DNA of 64,000 nucleotides from Trichobilharzia szidati. Its lineage: Eukaryota; Platyhelminthes; Trematoda; Strigeidida; Schistosomatidae. Below, piece by piece: positions 9,853 to 21,537 of this stretch. The notes beneath the pieces are model-generated. The model was not told where the DNA came from. It ran no database searches and saw only the letters and a list, made by a program, of their open reading frames with translations. Position numbers and translations under genes: made by a program. Within the stretch, counting starts at the first letter, position 1. Each line of letters opens with the position of its first letter. The stretch spans positions 81,853,256 to 81,917,255 of the forward strand of contig OX235271.1 of the NCBI GenBank assembly GCA_944472155.2. The letters are read 5' to 3'.

Positions 9853-11145
9853 TAAATCATACAGATTTGACTGTCTCAATTTTGACTCTAATGATTTCTA
9901 TTTACAGACCATTTGATGAAATGTTTTCTTAAACAAATCATGACCACAGACAGATGGCATATGGAGTGGAGTTAGTCAGTGGAAACCAACAAAGACATAA
10001 TAACGAGAAGAAACATAATTTACTGAGTTGTGCAACAGCCTATATGCAGTCGTTTGTTTCGCATAATCATTACTCACTTTGTAATGACGTCAAGTGAACA
10101 TACATACCGTGTTAATGATGGAAATAACTCTATATTAGGACCGGCAAATTAAAGTTCATTATATGTTTAGATAACACGGCAGGCAGTTAGATAGAGAGAC
10201 AGACAAACATATGCGTCACCACCAAAGAGATTACAATCGACTACGTCAGTAGTGTCTAGTATATCTAAAAGTAGAATTTGTGCACGGTGATAAAGTATAA
10301 TTCCATAGTAGAACAGGTTTTTCGCATAACACAAAGTGATAAACTATTATTTATTTGCCGATGACGTCTCGAGTACAATTTACTGCCCATTAAACATATC
10401 AAGGTACTTACACAATTTTTCAGATTTCGGTTATGTAATTCCATTATATCTTAGACTTTAATTTCACTGGTGATAAATACCTTCAATATCTCCGGTATCG
10501 GTGTGGTATCATTCCTATTTCAAGTGTTAAATAAACAAAAGATTCAGTGGTCAGCGTCTCTCTCCATCCAACTACACCACCTTTTACTACAGCACCGCTG
10601 TCGCATCCTGTTGTTACGTTTCAGAAGGTAATACGGTTGAGTGAAGGGAGAGGTTGATTGTTTAATCAACAATCTACGCCAAACACCATGCACGAGGAAT
10701 GATGCAACACTAATAGCAGCGATATTGAAAATTATAAAAACCCAATAAAGTTAAAGGATAAGATATAATAGAACTATTTGAACAAAATTCGAAAGTTTTG
10801 TAAGTGTGACAATATGATAATGAGCCATAAAAACTGTACTTAACACGTTGTCAATAAATAAATAATATTGCATCACAGTGTCGAGTATACTAAGGTTGAA
10901 TACAATTATATTATTAAATAATGTAAAGATTAGTCTATTTTATACGCTGTCAAGTGTATTTGAAGACTATACACAACAACAACAACAACAACAACCAATT
11001 ACAAAATTGTGCTACCCTTAACACAGCGGAGAATGGATAACCTTATTTAGAATATAACAACAAAAAATCTGTTGATGAGAATTTCATATGCATAAAATCC
11101 AAAAAGCTAAATCATAATAAAACACTTCTTTGATTGGACACTTGT
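9853..11145. other. Mostly unique sequence; one possible Penelope-like remnant
   Basis: No gene seen. About 10650-10870 shares a block with 30055-30290 downstream of a GIY-YIG fragment ('caccatgcacgaggaatgat', 'gataatgagccataaaaac'), so it may be the end of the second Penelope-like family. A (CAA)n tract lies at about 10975-10997. Confidence 0.4.
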
Positions 11146-11149
11146 CAGT

Positions 11150-11540
11150 AACTAGTGTGATGTGTCTAGTCCTTTCTTCGGTGCAGACTGAATTCCATCG
11201 GTCAGGTTTACAATGTGGCCACCATTCTAGGTGGCTCGCCATCACGATGCACTTTGGATTGTTGACATTAGATCGTTGAAGGCAATCGGCAGGATGTCTT
11301 GGATTTAGGTTTCGTGGTAGTTTACACTCACCAGTCAGCTAGGCGTATCTGCAACTTTGAAGAAACTCATGTCCCTTCTGAGGTTCGAACCCGTGTCGCC
11401 CAGTGCTGAAATCAGAAGGGACATGAGTTTCTTCAAAGTTGCAGATACGCCTTGCTGACTGGTGAGTGCAAACTAGCACGAAACCTAGGTCCAGGGCTTC
11501 TTGGCGATTGCCTGCAACCATCTGATACCAACAAAACACT
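11150..11540. mobile_element. SINE-3 foldback pair
   Basis: A SINE-3 body on the minus strand (11150-11381) is joined through a 30-bp spacer to a plus-strand copy (11412-11540). The arms 11280-11381 and 11412-11513 are inverted complements over 102 bp with few mismatches. The spacer contains the B-box 'ggttcgaacccgtg', so the fold pivots within the tRNA-like head. Confidence 0.75.
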
Positions 11541-12095
11541 TTTTTCCAATAATCATAAACGATACATTATAAAAAGAAAGAAATTGATTTTTTTTCTGTG
11601 TGGCATAATAATATATGATAGTAAAACAGTATGGAATTTAATAAATCAAATCAGACTGTTATGGAACAACGGGCGCCAAGCTAAATTAAACTATGTCTCT
11701 CCGGACTAAGTTATACCACCGGTTTATCACTTTAAACCTTCAACAAGCAGTGAGATATGTGAAAGCTGTGGCGAAACATCTATATAACTGCTCTAAACTG
11801 GTGGTTTATAGCTTTGCTGAACTACTTGACAGTTTAAATCAAATCGATGACTAACAAGTAATAACGAAAATCAGATATCATCCAAGGGGAACAAGGCTAA
11901 CACTAGGGTTTCATCAATATGTGTTTGAATCAAGTAGAGAAACGAATAGGATTGAAAAATAAAAGCCCAGAATAAAAAAGTTCAAAAGTCAGTGATTATA
12001 ATTGAAACAGAGTATAACTTACAAACATTTTGAAAACATTTGTTAAAACAAGAACTTTTATATCTCTGCATCATTCGACATCAGATGAATAAAAC
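11541..12095. other. No gene recognised
   Basis: AT-rich, with stops in all frames and no repeat family recognised. Confidence 0.5.
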
Positions 12096-12099
12096 ACAA

Positions 12100-12650
12100 A
12101 TGATGCACTATCCCGCTGACTCTGTTACTATGCGTTTCTTGCGTTCATATAGGATCAGTAGCACATCTCTACTACACTCAGTTGTGTCACCACTTTCACC
12201 TGGTTCGATTATCATCCACAAGCTTTCATTCCCTTTTCATATGATCTCTCGCATGTTAATCTCAGACACACGCACAAACTATCGTCCCACTTGAGGATCC
12301 GGCTTATGATGTCACTTGAATATCTCTTCGGGGTACGTCCACTCCATTTCCTTCTGCATACTTGTTAGACAACAGGTTCTTGTTTGGTCTGTTTCAACTC
12401 CATAACTCCCTATTCCTTATCCATTTTGATCTCTGAACCGTAAAGAAGGACTGACTTAAAATCAGTGATAGAAGTTCAGATTTCAGAGTAGTAAATGCCT
12501 GTCTTACTAACCTAATTACGGCTTTGATATTTTCACCCATGTCACTTCGAGATGAAACGATGATGCACAGGTAGGTAGGTAGGTGACAGAGACAACTTCT
12601 TTTATATTTCCTCTGTTGATGGTGATTGGTGTTTAAGGCCGGGAAAAGAG
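12100..12650 (-). mobile_element. Old LINE-1 (RTE-like) copy
   Basis: Minus strand. The plus strand shows 'gatgtcacttgaatatctct', 'ccatttccttctgcatactt' and 'cctctgttgatggtgattgg', aligned with equivalent blocks of the 13 kb and 27 kb copies. No coding frame survives. Confidence 0.55.
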
Positions 12651-12974
12651 GTAGGGTGTAGCGTAGGTTTAGCAAATAAACCCTAGGAAAATCAATCCAG
12701 TCACTGCGGGAAATTCAAAGTACAAGAAAAAATTTAGAAAATAAACTTATTCCTCTCTGGAATCAAGGAAGATGAATGAAACCAGCTGATAAAAATCTTT
12801 GGTATGCCAGTCGACGACCGATATGTCTTATTTTATTTGAAGAATTTTGGATTTGTGATTCCTAGTTACCTCTTAGAATTTCAATTTAAATCTTATAAAA
12901 ATGTTAATCCACATGGAATTTGTGCAGTGTGGTGTGAATCAATTTATTAAAAGCATATTTATTTTGAAAATTCA

Positions 12975-14000
12975 TTATTATTAGTATTCTCTTGGGTTCC
13001 AAGGGGAACACAGGGCCTCAACAACACATCTCCACTTTCTTCTATTTTCTGCCATTCTCTTCTACCGGCCACACAATTGCCCATAATCTCCTCGTCTCCA
13101 ACTCTTACGATCTCTCCCATTTCACCCTCACACGTACAACCCACTCGTCGCTTCCTATTCACCTACCACTCGAGCAGTGGCCTGCATTAAGCGCGATGTC
13201 ATTTGACAGCCTCCTCCACGTGTATCCTATCCATCTCCATTTTCTCTTACATATTTGTGGAGAGACCGGCTCTTGGTTGGTTTGTTGCTAATTCTTTCTA
13301 GCCCGTTGATCTTCACTATGGGGCAGCTGTTGATGAAAATCTGCAGCCATCTGTTGGAAATCTTTATTGTGACACACAGTGCAAGTTTATGACCAGTATA
13401 GAAGTACTGACTAACTTCACATTTGTGTTGAAAATACTAATCTTGTTCTTTATGCTGTGGAGTGCAGATGATTCCCAAACTGGTTTCACGTTGAAGAAGG
13501 TGTATCTTGCCTTTCTGATTCTGGCTCGCTTTGACATCTTCATCTGTTCCAACTGTCTGTGGTTGAAACGATGCTTCCTAGAGAAGTGAAGGAGATAACC
13601 TCTGCTAAATCTCTCCCGCTGATGGTGATTGGTGCCAGTTCTTTCGTTATCTTCATCACCTCTGTCTTCTGTATGTTCACCTGGAATCCTGTCTTCACCT
13701 GCTGCCTCTTCTGCCAGTCTGTTGGTTTTTGCTTGTAAGTCTTCGAGTTTGCGTGACATTAGACATATATAATCTGCAAAATCCAGATCTTCCGATCGAT
13801 CCAACGTATTCCTATCCTCTCACTCCCAATGAACAGTCTGACATATAATTCAGTCCACAACAATCATGAATATCATCGATGATAATAGGCAGGCAGCCTT
13901 GTTTTACTCCTGTATTCACTTCGGACACCTCGCTGAGTTTTCCTTTGTGGATCACCCGACACGCGACATTGTCATATAGCCAGCTGTTGAATGAATGAAA
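12975..14000 (-). mobile_element. LINE-1 (RTE-like) copy with RT motifs
   Basis: The minus strand carries, in order, LYDNVACRVIHKGK and NTGVKQGCL (RT motif B region), EDLDFADYICLMSRKLEDLQ (motif C, FADY in place of FADD), then VKPVWESSALHSIKNKI and ISIFNTNVK. The 3' end at 12975 has 'cttggaacccaagagaata'. Several frameshifts, and the catalytic DD is lost. The insert at 14000-14250 upstream is not clearly LINE. Confidence 0.75.
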
Positions 14001-14675
14001 ATTTATACCCAGTGACAAGTCTTCAATTTCGACAACATTTCTAGTAACACTACTATTTTCTATCGCACCAATGATTGTAATTATGTATTCACATATTTCC
14101 ATATACAGATTTGCAGCGCATATCATACTTTCAATTGGTAAACTGATTACTTTTTCCCACCAGCACACCGTATCATATTGTTGATAGATATTCTGAGTCA
14201 CCAGTGTTGCATGTGTTAAGTGTGACATGTATGGATACGGATTCATTCATCATTCCTTCTTTACATTTGTTTATTTAGGAATTGTTTTTTTATTCCATTC
14301 AGAAAATATACTATGAACAACTCTTTTTCCTGCACTTTTAAATCTTTAGTTCTGCGTTGATTATTATTAAGTTAATGGTCAATGTTTAATAATTTTGTTC
14401 CTGAAAGATCTCGACTTCTCACTTGTGCAGTTAATCAAGCAATGCACAACAACACATTTTAGACTTCTAATTACTTTCGTCTAATTTTTCAGATCGGATC
14501 CTTGAACTTATTTAGTTTACTTCCAATGATACTATTTTATCCAGATTGAGACATACAGCCAGATTATCACAAATACACTAAATGATAAATTCTTAATTGG
14601 AAAGGTTTTCTTACGCTGGCAGTTATGCAGCTTAACAATGATATCAAAAAAGGGTTGTGTTATATCCTGTTATAT
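14001..14675. other. No gene recognised
   Basis: AT-rich and unassigned. An open minus frame crossing 14000-14246 is an extension of the LINE-1 fragment into flanking sequence. Confidence 0.45.
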
Positions 14676-14679
14676 TATT

Positions 14680-15258
14680 CTTATTGTTTCCTTGGGTTCC
14701 TAGTGGAACGTAGGACTTCAACTACACGTCTCCACTTGCTTCTGTCTTCTGCTGTACTTTTCACCTGCATCCATGTTAATCCATACTGCTTCAGCTCCTC
14801 TTCACACGATCTCCTTCATGTCACCCTTGGACGTCCCACTCGCTCCTTCCCTTTCGGGTTCCACTCGAGCATTGGCCTGACGCGCGATGTCACCCAGCGG
14901 CCTCCTCAGCGAGTGTCCAATCCATCTCCACTTTCTCCTGCATATTTGTTGGTCGATTGGTTCTTGTTTTGTTTGTTCTTTCAGGCCATCTGATCTTGAG
15001 CATACAACGAAGACAGCTGTTGATAAAGGTCTGCAACATGCTGTTGGAAATATTCTTGGTGACCCGCCAAGTTTCTGATCCGTATAGCAAAACTGACTTG
15101 ACGTTTGTATTGAAAATCCGAATTTTGTTGTTGATGCTGAGTGACGAAGATTTCCAGATTGGTTTCAGGTTGATGAATGTGTTTCTCGCCTTCCTGATTC
15201 TCGATTTGACATCCTCGTCTGTTCCTCCTGTAGTTGAGACGATGCTCCCTAACTAACT
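14680..15258 (-). mobile_element. LINE-1 (RTE-like) 3' portion, inverted partner of the 16.8 kb copy
   Basis: Minus-strand RT C-terminus: YGSETWRVTKNISNSMLQTF is intact, followed by a frame break after SCLRCMLKIRWPER. It ends at about 14685 with 'ctaggaacccaaggaaac' and an AATAAGAATA tail. Very similar to the 16840-17470 copy in the opposite direction, both antisense and sense frames matching closely. Confidence 0.8.
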
Positions 15259-16115
15259 ACGAGTCAATGAATCTCAACCCAACAGTTGAATGACAAAGAG
15301 TTTATCACAAGATACATGGAGCTATATGCTACTGATTGATTCACATGAGTAGCTAGGCGCCCTCTCTATCACCTAGTAATGCTTCCCTGTCACATCGAAA
15401 TGATCTAAACACCGGGCGGTAATCTCGCTCGTTTGGACTGAAGCTCATCAACGGTGTACCCTATTAAACTGACCCAATTTCCGATCAGTTACTTGGGTGA
15501 ACTAGTAACACGTTAAACCAAATTTGCGATTTAAACAGTTCAAAGTGAAATGTTATCCTAGTTCCCCTTTTTGAGAAAACGAAATTATTTAGATCACAAT
15601 ATGTATTTGATCTGCTTACCACACAAGACCTACAGATCTACAAGGTGAATATTTGCATTAAACACATCAGAGGAATGTTGATGTAAAACGAGACAGCCGA
15701 TCAATGCTCCTTAGTTTTTACAGTCTCTTCATAGTTGTTGTTTTAGGTATAACGAGAACTACCATAAAACACAATCAGTTTTCTAATTAAAGCCAAGCCA
15801 AACTTCAAGCACTAGTAGATACCAGCAAAGTGCCACCACACCAATTACTTTGAATGGACCAATGAGTATCTTTATGTGAGTTCAACCTTTCATTCTGCTT
15901 GATTCGAGTGAAATGCCTGCGCTCTAACAAATTCAGGTTTGAAATTTTGCGCAGGACCAAATTTTACAGTATTACTCGGATGTAAGATTAATTGTAAAGG
16001 AAAGAATTTCTTTCTTGTAGATGTATTGCAAGTGTAAAAAGCTTCAGTAGACCAGCTGATGGACACATCTACTGTTGTGAAATTTGGTTGAGTCGAGTTA
16101 GCTTGAGGTAATGTA
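15259..16115. other. No gene recognised
   Basis: AT-rich spacer between two inverted LINE-1 copies. No open frame or repeat family I can support. Confidence 0.5.
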
Positions 16116-16121
16116 AGCCGA

Positions 16122-16352
16122 AAGCGTCGTGGTATAGTGGTTAGGACGCTTGCCGACCATGCACATGGTCCCGGCTTCGATACCCGGCCGACGCACTCCT
16201 TCACCTCGCTGAGCCAGATATAATGCTGGTAAAAGAGGAAGGGTTGGGCATGAGGCTAGCAACCCCATCCTGTAAAATGAACACTGCTAAAGAAACTTCA
16301 AGCCACTAGCTTGGAGCCCTATGTTCCACTGGAGAACGTGAAGGAAGCCGAT
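16122..16352 (+). mobile_element. SINE-2 copy
   Basis: The plus strand starts 'agcgtcgtggtatagtggtt' (A box) and 'cggcttcgatacccgg' (B box). The body includes 'gggttgggcatgaggctagc' and 'cttcaagccactagcttgg'. The tail is 'agccctatgttccactgg', then 'gaacgtgaaggaag'. Well preserved. Confidence 0.8.
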
Positions 16353-16835
16353 GGTTATAGTATTTTTTAACAACATTTTTTGCCAGACCCCTTTTGTCAT
16401 CAACTCAGATCTATATCATACAAAGATCAATGGAAAGTATAAAACTGATGTCCCTGAGATTTATACACCATAAAGTAAACCACACTTATGATTCTGTTAC
16501 AGGGACCCACACTATTTTTACTAAGGGATTCTGGGAAAAATTGAAGAAAAGGATTAAAGCTATTAACGGATCTTCAAAGGAGGCTCTTTACAGCCACTGA
16601 GATGAAAATATGTATAGAATATAGTTGAACATCTCTGTTGATACTTCTATAGAAAACTGGGAGTCATTTTTGCCAAACGTAAGAAGGGGGCATCCGGTGT
16701 GGCATTTTTATGTCTTTCCATATAAGTAAAAATACCCTTTTCCATGTTATAGTTACGTTCAAGATCATTTGCTGATTGATATTTACTGGTGCTTAAAGTC
16801 TAACTTCGCCCTAAATATTATTCAACCAAAACGTT
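16353..16835. other. No gene recognised
   Basis: A short open frame at 16394-16600 has no recognisable motif. No repeat family assigned. Confidence 0.4.
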
Positions 16836-16839
16836 AGGG

Positions 16840-17472
16840 AGGGATTTGAAAGAGGTTACCTCATTCACTTATCTAGGGAACATTGTCTCAACTACAGGAG
16901 GAACAGATGAGGATGTCAAATCGAGAATCGGGAAGGCGAGAAACACATTCATCAACCTGAAACCAATCTGGAAATCTTCGTCACTCAGCATCAACAACAA
17001 AATTCGGATTTTCAATACAAACGTCAAGTCAGTTTTGCTATACGGATCAGAAACTTGGCGGGTCACCAAGAATATTTCCAACAGCATGTTGCAGACCTTT
17101 ATCAACAACTGTTTTCGTTCTATACTGAAAATCAGATGGCCGGAAAGAATCACCAACAAGAGACTATGGGAAAAAACAAAACAAGAACCAATCGACCAAC
17201 AAATATGCAGGAGAAAGTGGAGATGGATTGGACACTCACTCAAGAGGCCGTTGGGTGACATCGCGCGTCAGGCCAATGCTCGAGTGGAACCCGAAAGGGA
17301 AGGAGCGAGTGGGACGTCCAAGGGTGACATGAAGGAGATCGTGTGAAGAGGAGTTAAAACAGTATGGATTAACATGGATGCAAGTGAAAAGTACAGCAGA
17401 AGACAGAAGCAAGTGGAGACGTGTAGTTGAAGCCCTATGCTTCACTAGGAATCCAAGGGAATAATAATAATA
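16840..17472 (+). mobile_element. LINE-1 (RTE-like) 3' portion, best-preserved frame
   Basis: An open frame of 166 codons (16846-17346) reads SFTYLGNIVSTTGG, RIGKARNTFINLKPIWKSSS, IRIFNTNVKSVLLYGSETW, ILKIRWPERITNKRLW and CRRKWRWIGHSLKRP, the conserved C-terminal domain of RTE-like RT. The catalytic core is absent (5'-truncated). The tail is 'gaagccctatgcttcactag', 'gaatccaaggga' and a short TAATAA array. Still uninterrupted, so a younger insertion. Confidence 0.85.
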
Positions 17473-18235
17473 AGTTAGGAATTGTAGACTTTTTACTTCG
17501 AGTAGGCAAGAGAAATAAATGAAACAGTTTGGGGGGGTAATAATCAGAGTAGATCAACACTTTCGCTTTCATTAAAAGCATATACCTTTCTGTTGAGTGA
17601 AATATTTTTCCAATCACCTAATACATTTATTTCGTTGTTCATTACTGACTGCTGATATATCGAAACACTCATTAGTTTGATTGCTTTTTTTCATTGTAGT
17701 GATTTCCTCGATGTTTTTTCTTTACTGATAATGAATTATGAAATATGAAGTAATATAAGCTTATAAACACATTCCTAATTATGTATATATTAGTAAGATT
17801 GTACAACCAAAGAAAAACTAGGTAGAAAATGCAATACATAGCATTATGTACAATAAAATGGCGTACATCAATAAACTATATTAGTGAAAATGTTACAAAA
17901 AAGAAGCCCTAACTGATCACTTGTCAACTGGTTGATTTTGATAAAATCAGACAAGGATAACACACATAGAGGCGTCAGTTGGAACACTTTAAAGCAAACG
18001 TATTTTTTTCATTTCAGGGTTATTTACTACTTTTATAAATTAGGAATATGTGTACACCTTGTAAGCCTGTAAACGATTCAGTAGGTAGACCCATTAACAA
18101 ATGTAATCAGAATACAGTTCAACTTCCCTTCTAGTATAAATCGATGTAAGAAATCCAATGTAAGAATTGAATTTCAACACAGACCCATGTTAGATTAGTG
18201 TGTATGATGCGACACGCTCAGTAACACCAAGAGGT
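17473..18235. other. No gene recognised
   Basis: AT-rich, with no repeat family or coding frame supported. Confidence 0.5.
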
Positions 18236-18237
18236 GC

Positions 18238-18850
18238 TGACTAACTGACTGACTGGTTTCAACATAGAACTTTGCACCGATGTGCAGCAGTTCAAGTCGC
18301 CACACTCTCTCCATGTTGCACATAGAACCAGAGAAGAAAGTAAAAAGAAGTGCAAAATAGAGACAGTAAACAGAGGTATGTGACAAAAAGAATAGTAATA
18401 TCGAAGAACAATACAGTTTTATTAGAAATTGTAAGTAACAAGGAGTGGATGCATCTGTGCCATTGAGAACGATTTTCAGCCATATCACCAACTGTCTCCA
18501 GACTTCATTGGTTTTTACCATCCCGAGGAACACAACCAGTCAGGAAGTCTACACCTTCCTACGTAACTGGCTGGCTTGAACTAACTGTTGTGGATTTCAT
18601 TGACTGATGAAACCATGTTTTGGTTTGACCACCACTAGCTATTTCCCAACCCGATCCATCCTACGTCAGTCAGCTAACACTACCCGTCCGTAGAGGAAGG
18701 CCATGGCTAGGGAAGTATGAGTAACACATGTCCTAAACATCTCTCTCAATCGGTGTAACTTCACAACCTCGTCGATTGATTTCGCCTGCCACCTACCTAG
18801 CACTCGACGCCTAACCTCAATATTGCTCACCCTATTATACTACCTCACAT
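18238..18850 (-). mobile_element. LINE-2 3' end
   Basis: Minus-strand copy of the LINE-2 3' region. The terminus is at about 18238-18255, where GACT repeats adjoin 'ggtttcaacatagaactttg'. It includes 'cacactctctccatgttgca' and 'gattttcagccatatcacca'. The upstream part keeps the sequence for the C-terminal RT tail ('ctaaccctcaatattgctca'-like block near 18810-18835). Confidence 0.75.
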
Positions 18851-20470
18851 GGGAGGTGCAAGGTTTCAATAATATATAAAGCCACACATATTCATTTAGC
18901 GACAAATGTAGTCAGTTTATACATCTTCAAGATTCCACTTAGTAAAATAATTTAACCCGTCAGATTTGGTGGCATGATTAGCAGATCGAATGTATAAATC
19001 AAACCAGCAGACTCAAGTGAATTAGGAATTCAGACAAATCTAGGATGAAAGGCTTCAAAAAGGTCAGACTGTCATTAAAAATAGAAGCTATTTTGTTTTA
19101 CAGAATTAGTCGACAGAGAAGCACACGAAGGGATGCGAAGCAATCATAATCCGAAAGACATATAAGAATGTGGCCGAAAGAGAAACGTTGACTATTTCAC
19201 TTGATTGGAACTAACTTACACGGATTAGAATTTTCATGCGCCAGCATAGCCTGGCTCAAATACACACACACATTTATGTGGTGGCTGGTGATACACCACT
19301 CAGTTCCTTGTGCTAGAGTAGGTGGAGTGAGATCCAAGGGTAAGACTGAAAGTCAAGTTGTTAAGCCCACCTATTCGCAGATAAGTTGGTTACTGGACCT
19401 TCGTTCACTAGGAGAAAACCTACCATTTGAAATAGAAATATTTCAGTATCAATAACGAAGAATCAATAAGTTTCACGAATATGTAACACTCAAGACCAAG
19501 TAAACAGCACCGCCTAATTTTTTAGCTCAATAAAATGATCATGTTGCAAAAACTTGACTTATGTATTTTGAAAATAACTTAAGACTAAGCCGCCACATTT
19601 TTGTTCAAATTTTATTGAGTTTTTTTTTCTCCTTTTCAATTGACGATTTTGTGGAAATACCGACCAAAACAGATACATTATTCTTTTGATCATTCAATAT
19701 GTTTATTGCCGACAGGTGGTTACATAACTTCAAAAGGATTTATTCGTCAAGTTCTATCTGTCCTAAAACTAAAGCTCCAAATTAAAACCTAAAAAGCCAT
19801 TCTGTTTATTACAAGCATAAATGGTTGTTTCTTGCCATAATCCAATTGATTTTCAGTAGCAGAATAGCGTGATTAGATCAAATCATGTGAAACACCTGTG
19901 TTACGGATTGCTGCACTAACCTACTTTTACTAAGAAGTCCCAGGTTCGAATCCCACCCCGCCTTTGTTGACTTAGGTAGACTAATACTAATTCCAAATAC
20001 TTCAAGAACCACAACTAAGTCAGGTAAGTGAATTATATTCAGAACATACTAATTGGCAATACATTAAAATAAATGGTAGCGAAGATTTGTAACTCATAAC
20101 CAAAGAAGACAAGATCGACACCATCTATAAAATAAATTGCATGAATTGTGATAGGCACTATAACGGATAAGTTCGGTATCCCCTTCTACTCAAAGTCCAA
20201 GAATATAAACCAGCTGGGAAAAGATACAGCATGTATTCTTTCATCTCATCTTATATGTTGGTGTTCCTGGTAGCGAAACAATTGGTGGTAAGCGAATGTT
20301 TAATTTGTGTAGTTTCGGTCTACTATAAAATCGAAGTAAAACATCAATTTTAAACAGTCGAAACATTCAAACATGCCAAAGAATTCCTAAAAGCTTAGTA
20401 CTCAGACGAATTAGCAATCAACAGATACCTTATTATTATTAATATTATTATTATTATAGGTCAAATTAAT
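18851..20470. other. No gene recognised; one tRNA-like scrap
   Basis: Mostly unique AT-rich sequence. A B-box-like 'aggttcgaatcccacc' at about 19940 with a weak A box upstream suggests an old SINE head. No reading frame here has a recognisable motif. Confidence 0.4.
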
Positions 20471-20474
20471 CAAC

Positions 20475-21020
20475 TAATAAACAATTAACAAGTATTGGTT
20501 TGCAGGGATTTGATTGGTTACAGGTTTAACCATGAGTTGAAATCAGTTAGAGAACCATTGGAAAACCAGCTGGGAGTACTGGACAGCTATTTCCTCCTAA
20601 TTTGGGACTCTTCGTCAGTATGCACCTACACTGTGGGGTTCGAATCCAGGACCTTCTGGTTACAAGACGAGCTAGCTCGTAGACATTGGGTTCTAGCGGG
20701 AAACCGTGATCAGTGGGGTATGGCAGGTCGAAGTTGAGGACAGTTATCCATCGAAGAAGACATTGCTAAGTGGCTGCGCTATGTCGTGAATTGGTAGTAG
20801 TTAGAATTCATGGACTGACCATTGGATCGGATCTCAGTGACTTAATGGTCTACGAGTTCGGCTGGCGACCAGAAAGTCCAGGGTTCAAAACCCGCAGCGT
20901 GGGTACGTACTGCCTACGACTCCCGAACTAGGATGAAACAGCTGTTCAGTACTCCGATGTTGGTTTTCCAATGGTCCTCTAACCGATATGAGCTCATGAT
21001 GAAATCCTTCAACCAATCAC
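20475..21020. mobile_element. SINE-1 composite foldback (minus part, then plus copy)
   Basis: 20475-20675 is a minus-strand SINE-1 3' half plus tRNA-like head. It switches at 'gctagctcgtagaca' directly into the 5' body of a plus-strand copy ('ttctagcgggaaaccgtgat'), which runs to its own head (about 20840-20900), ribozyme domain and tail. The hammerhead of the plus copy (20921-20965) has CCTACGA for its core and is dead. The same junction occurs at 31690. Confidence 0.75.
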
Positions 21021-21027
21021 ACAAATC

Positions 21028-21128
21028 GATTGGTTTCAAGTTTGATCCCAAGTTGACAGTAGTTAGAGAACCATTGGAAAGTTTGGGAGTACCGGATAGC
21101 TGTTTCATCCTAGTTTGCGATCAAACCT
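21028..21128 (-). repeat. SINE-1 3' half
   Basis: A minus-strand piece following the composite copy: 'gttagagaaccattggaaag', 'ggatagctgtttcatcc'. It stops before the ribozyme CTGANGA core. Confidence 0.6.
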
Positions 21129-21468
21129 GATACACACCAATAAGTTGTATAACGAAAACAAGTAAAATCCCCAAGTCAATAAAATCAATACAAATTAACG
21201 ACCAATCGTGATAGAGGTTTTCAGGAGAATTCAAATAAATCCACTTCATATTCAAGTTTGCACTGAACAGGTTGTCTAGAAAGACAATGAAAGTTTCGCA
21301 ATTTAGTCAACTAGCTCTGAGAATACAATCATATCGAAATTGATTGAAATGCATGAAGTACCTCATCACTATTTTATATATGGTTTTAGGGACATCACTC
21401 ACATAGAATCGACAGGAATTTCATTAAAAATAACAAATTTAAGGACACCCAATCGACTGATTAACATC

Positions 21469-21470
<2 letters not shown>

Positions 21471-21535
<65 letters not shown>
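21471..21535. repeat. (GT)n microsatellite
   Basis: 65 bp of uninterrupted TG dinucleotides, about 32 units. Likely length-polymorphic and able to form Z-DNA. Confidence 0.95.

Positions 21536-21537
<2 letters not shown>

Noticed and set aside
16869..17261. 130-codon minus-strand frame
   Set aside because: Antisense shadow of the LINE-1 RT C-terminus on the plus strand; the matching frame at 14957-15256 is the same shadow.
21471..21535. CRISPR-like or satellite array
   Set aside because: Simple dinucleotide repeat with no spacers; no CRISPR expected in an animal genome.
21340..21537. 65-codon plus frame ending in Cys-Val repeats
   Set aside because: Produced by the (GT)n tract.
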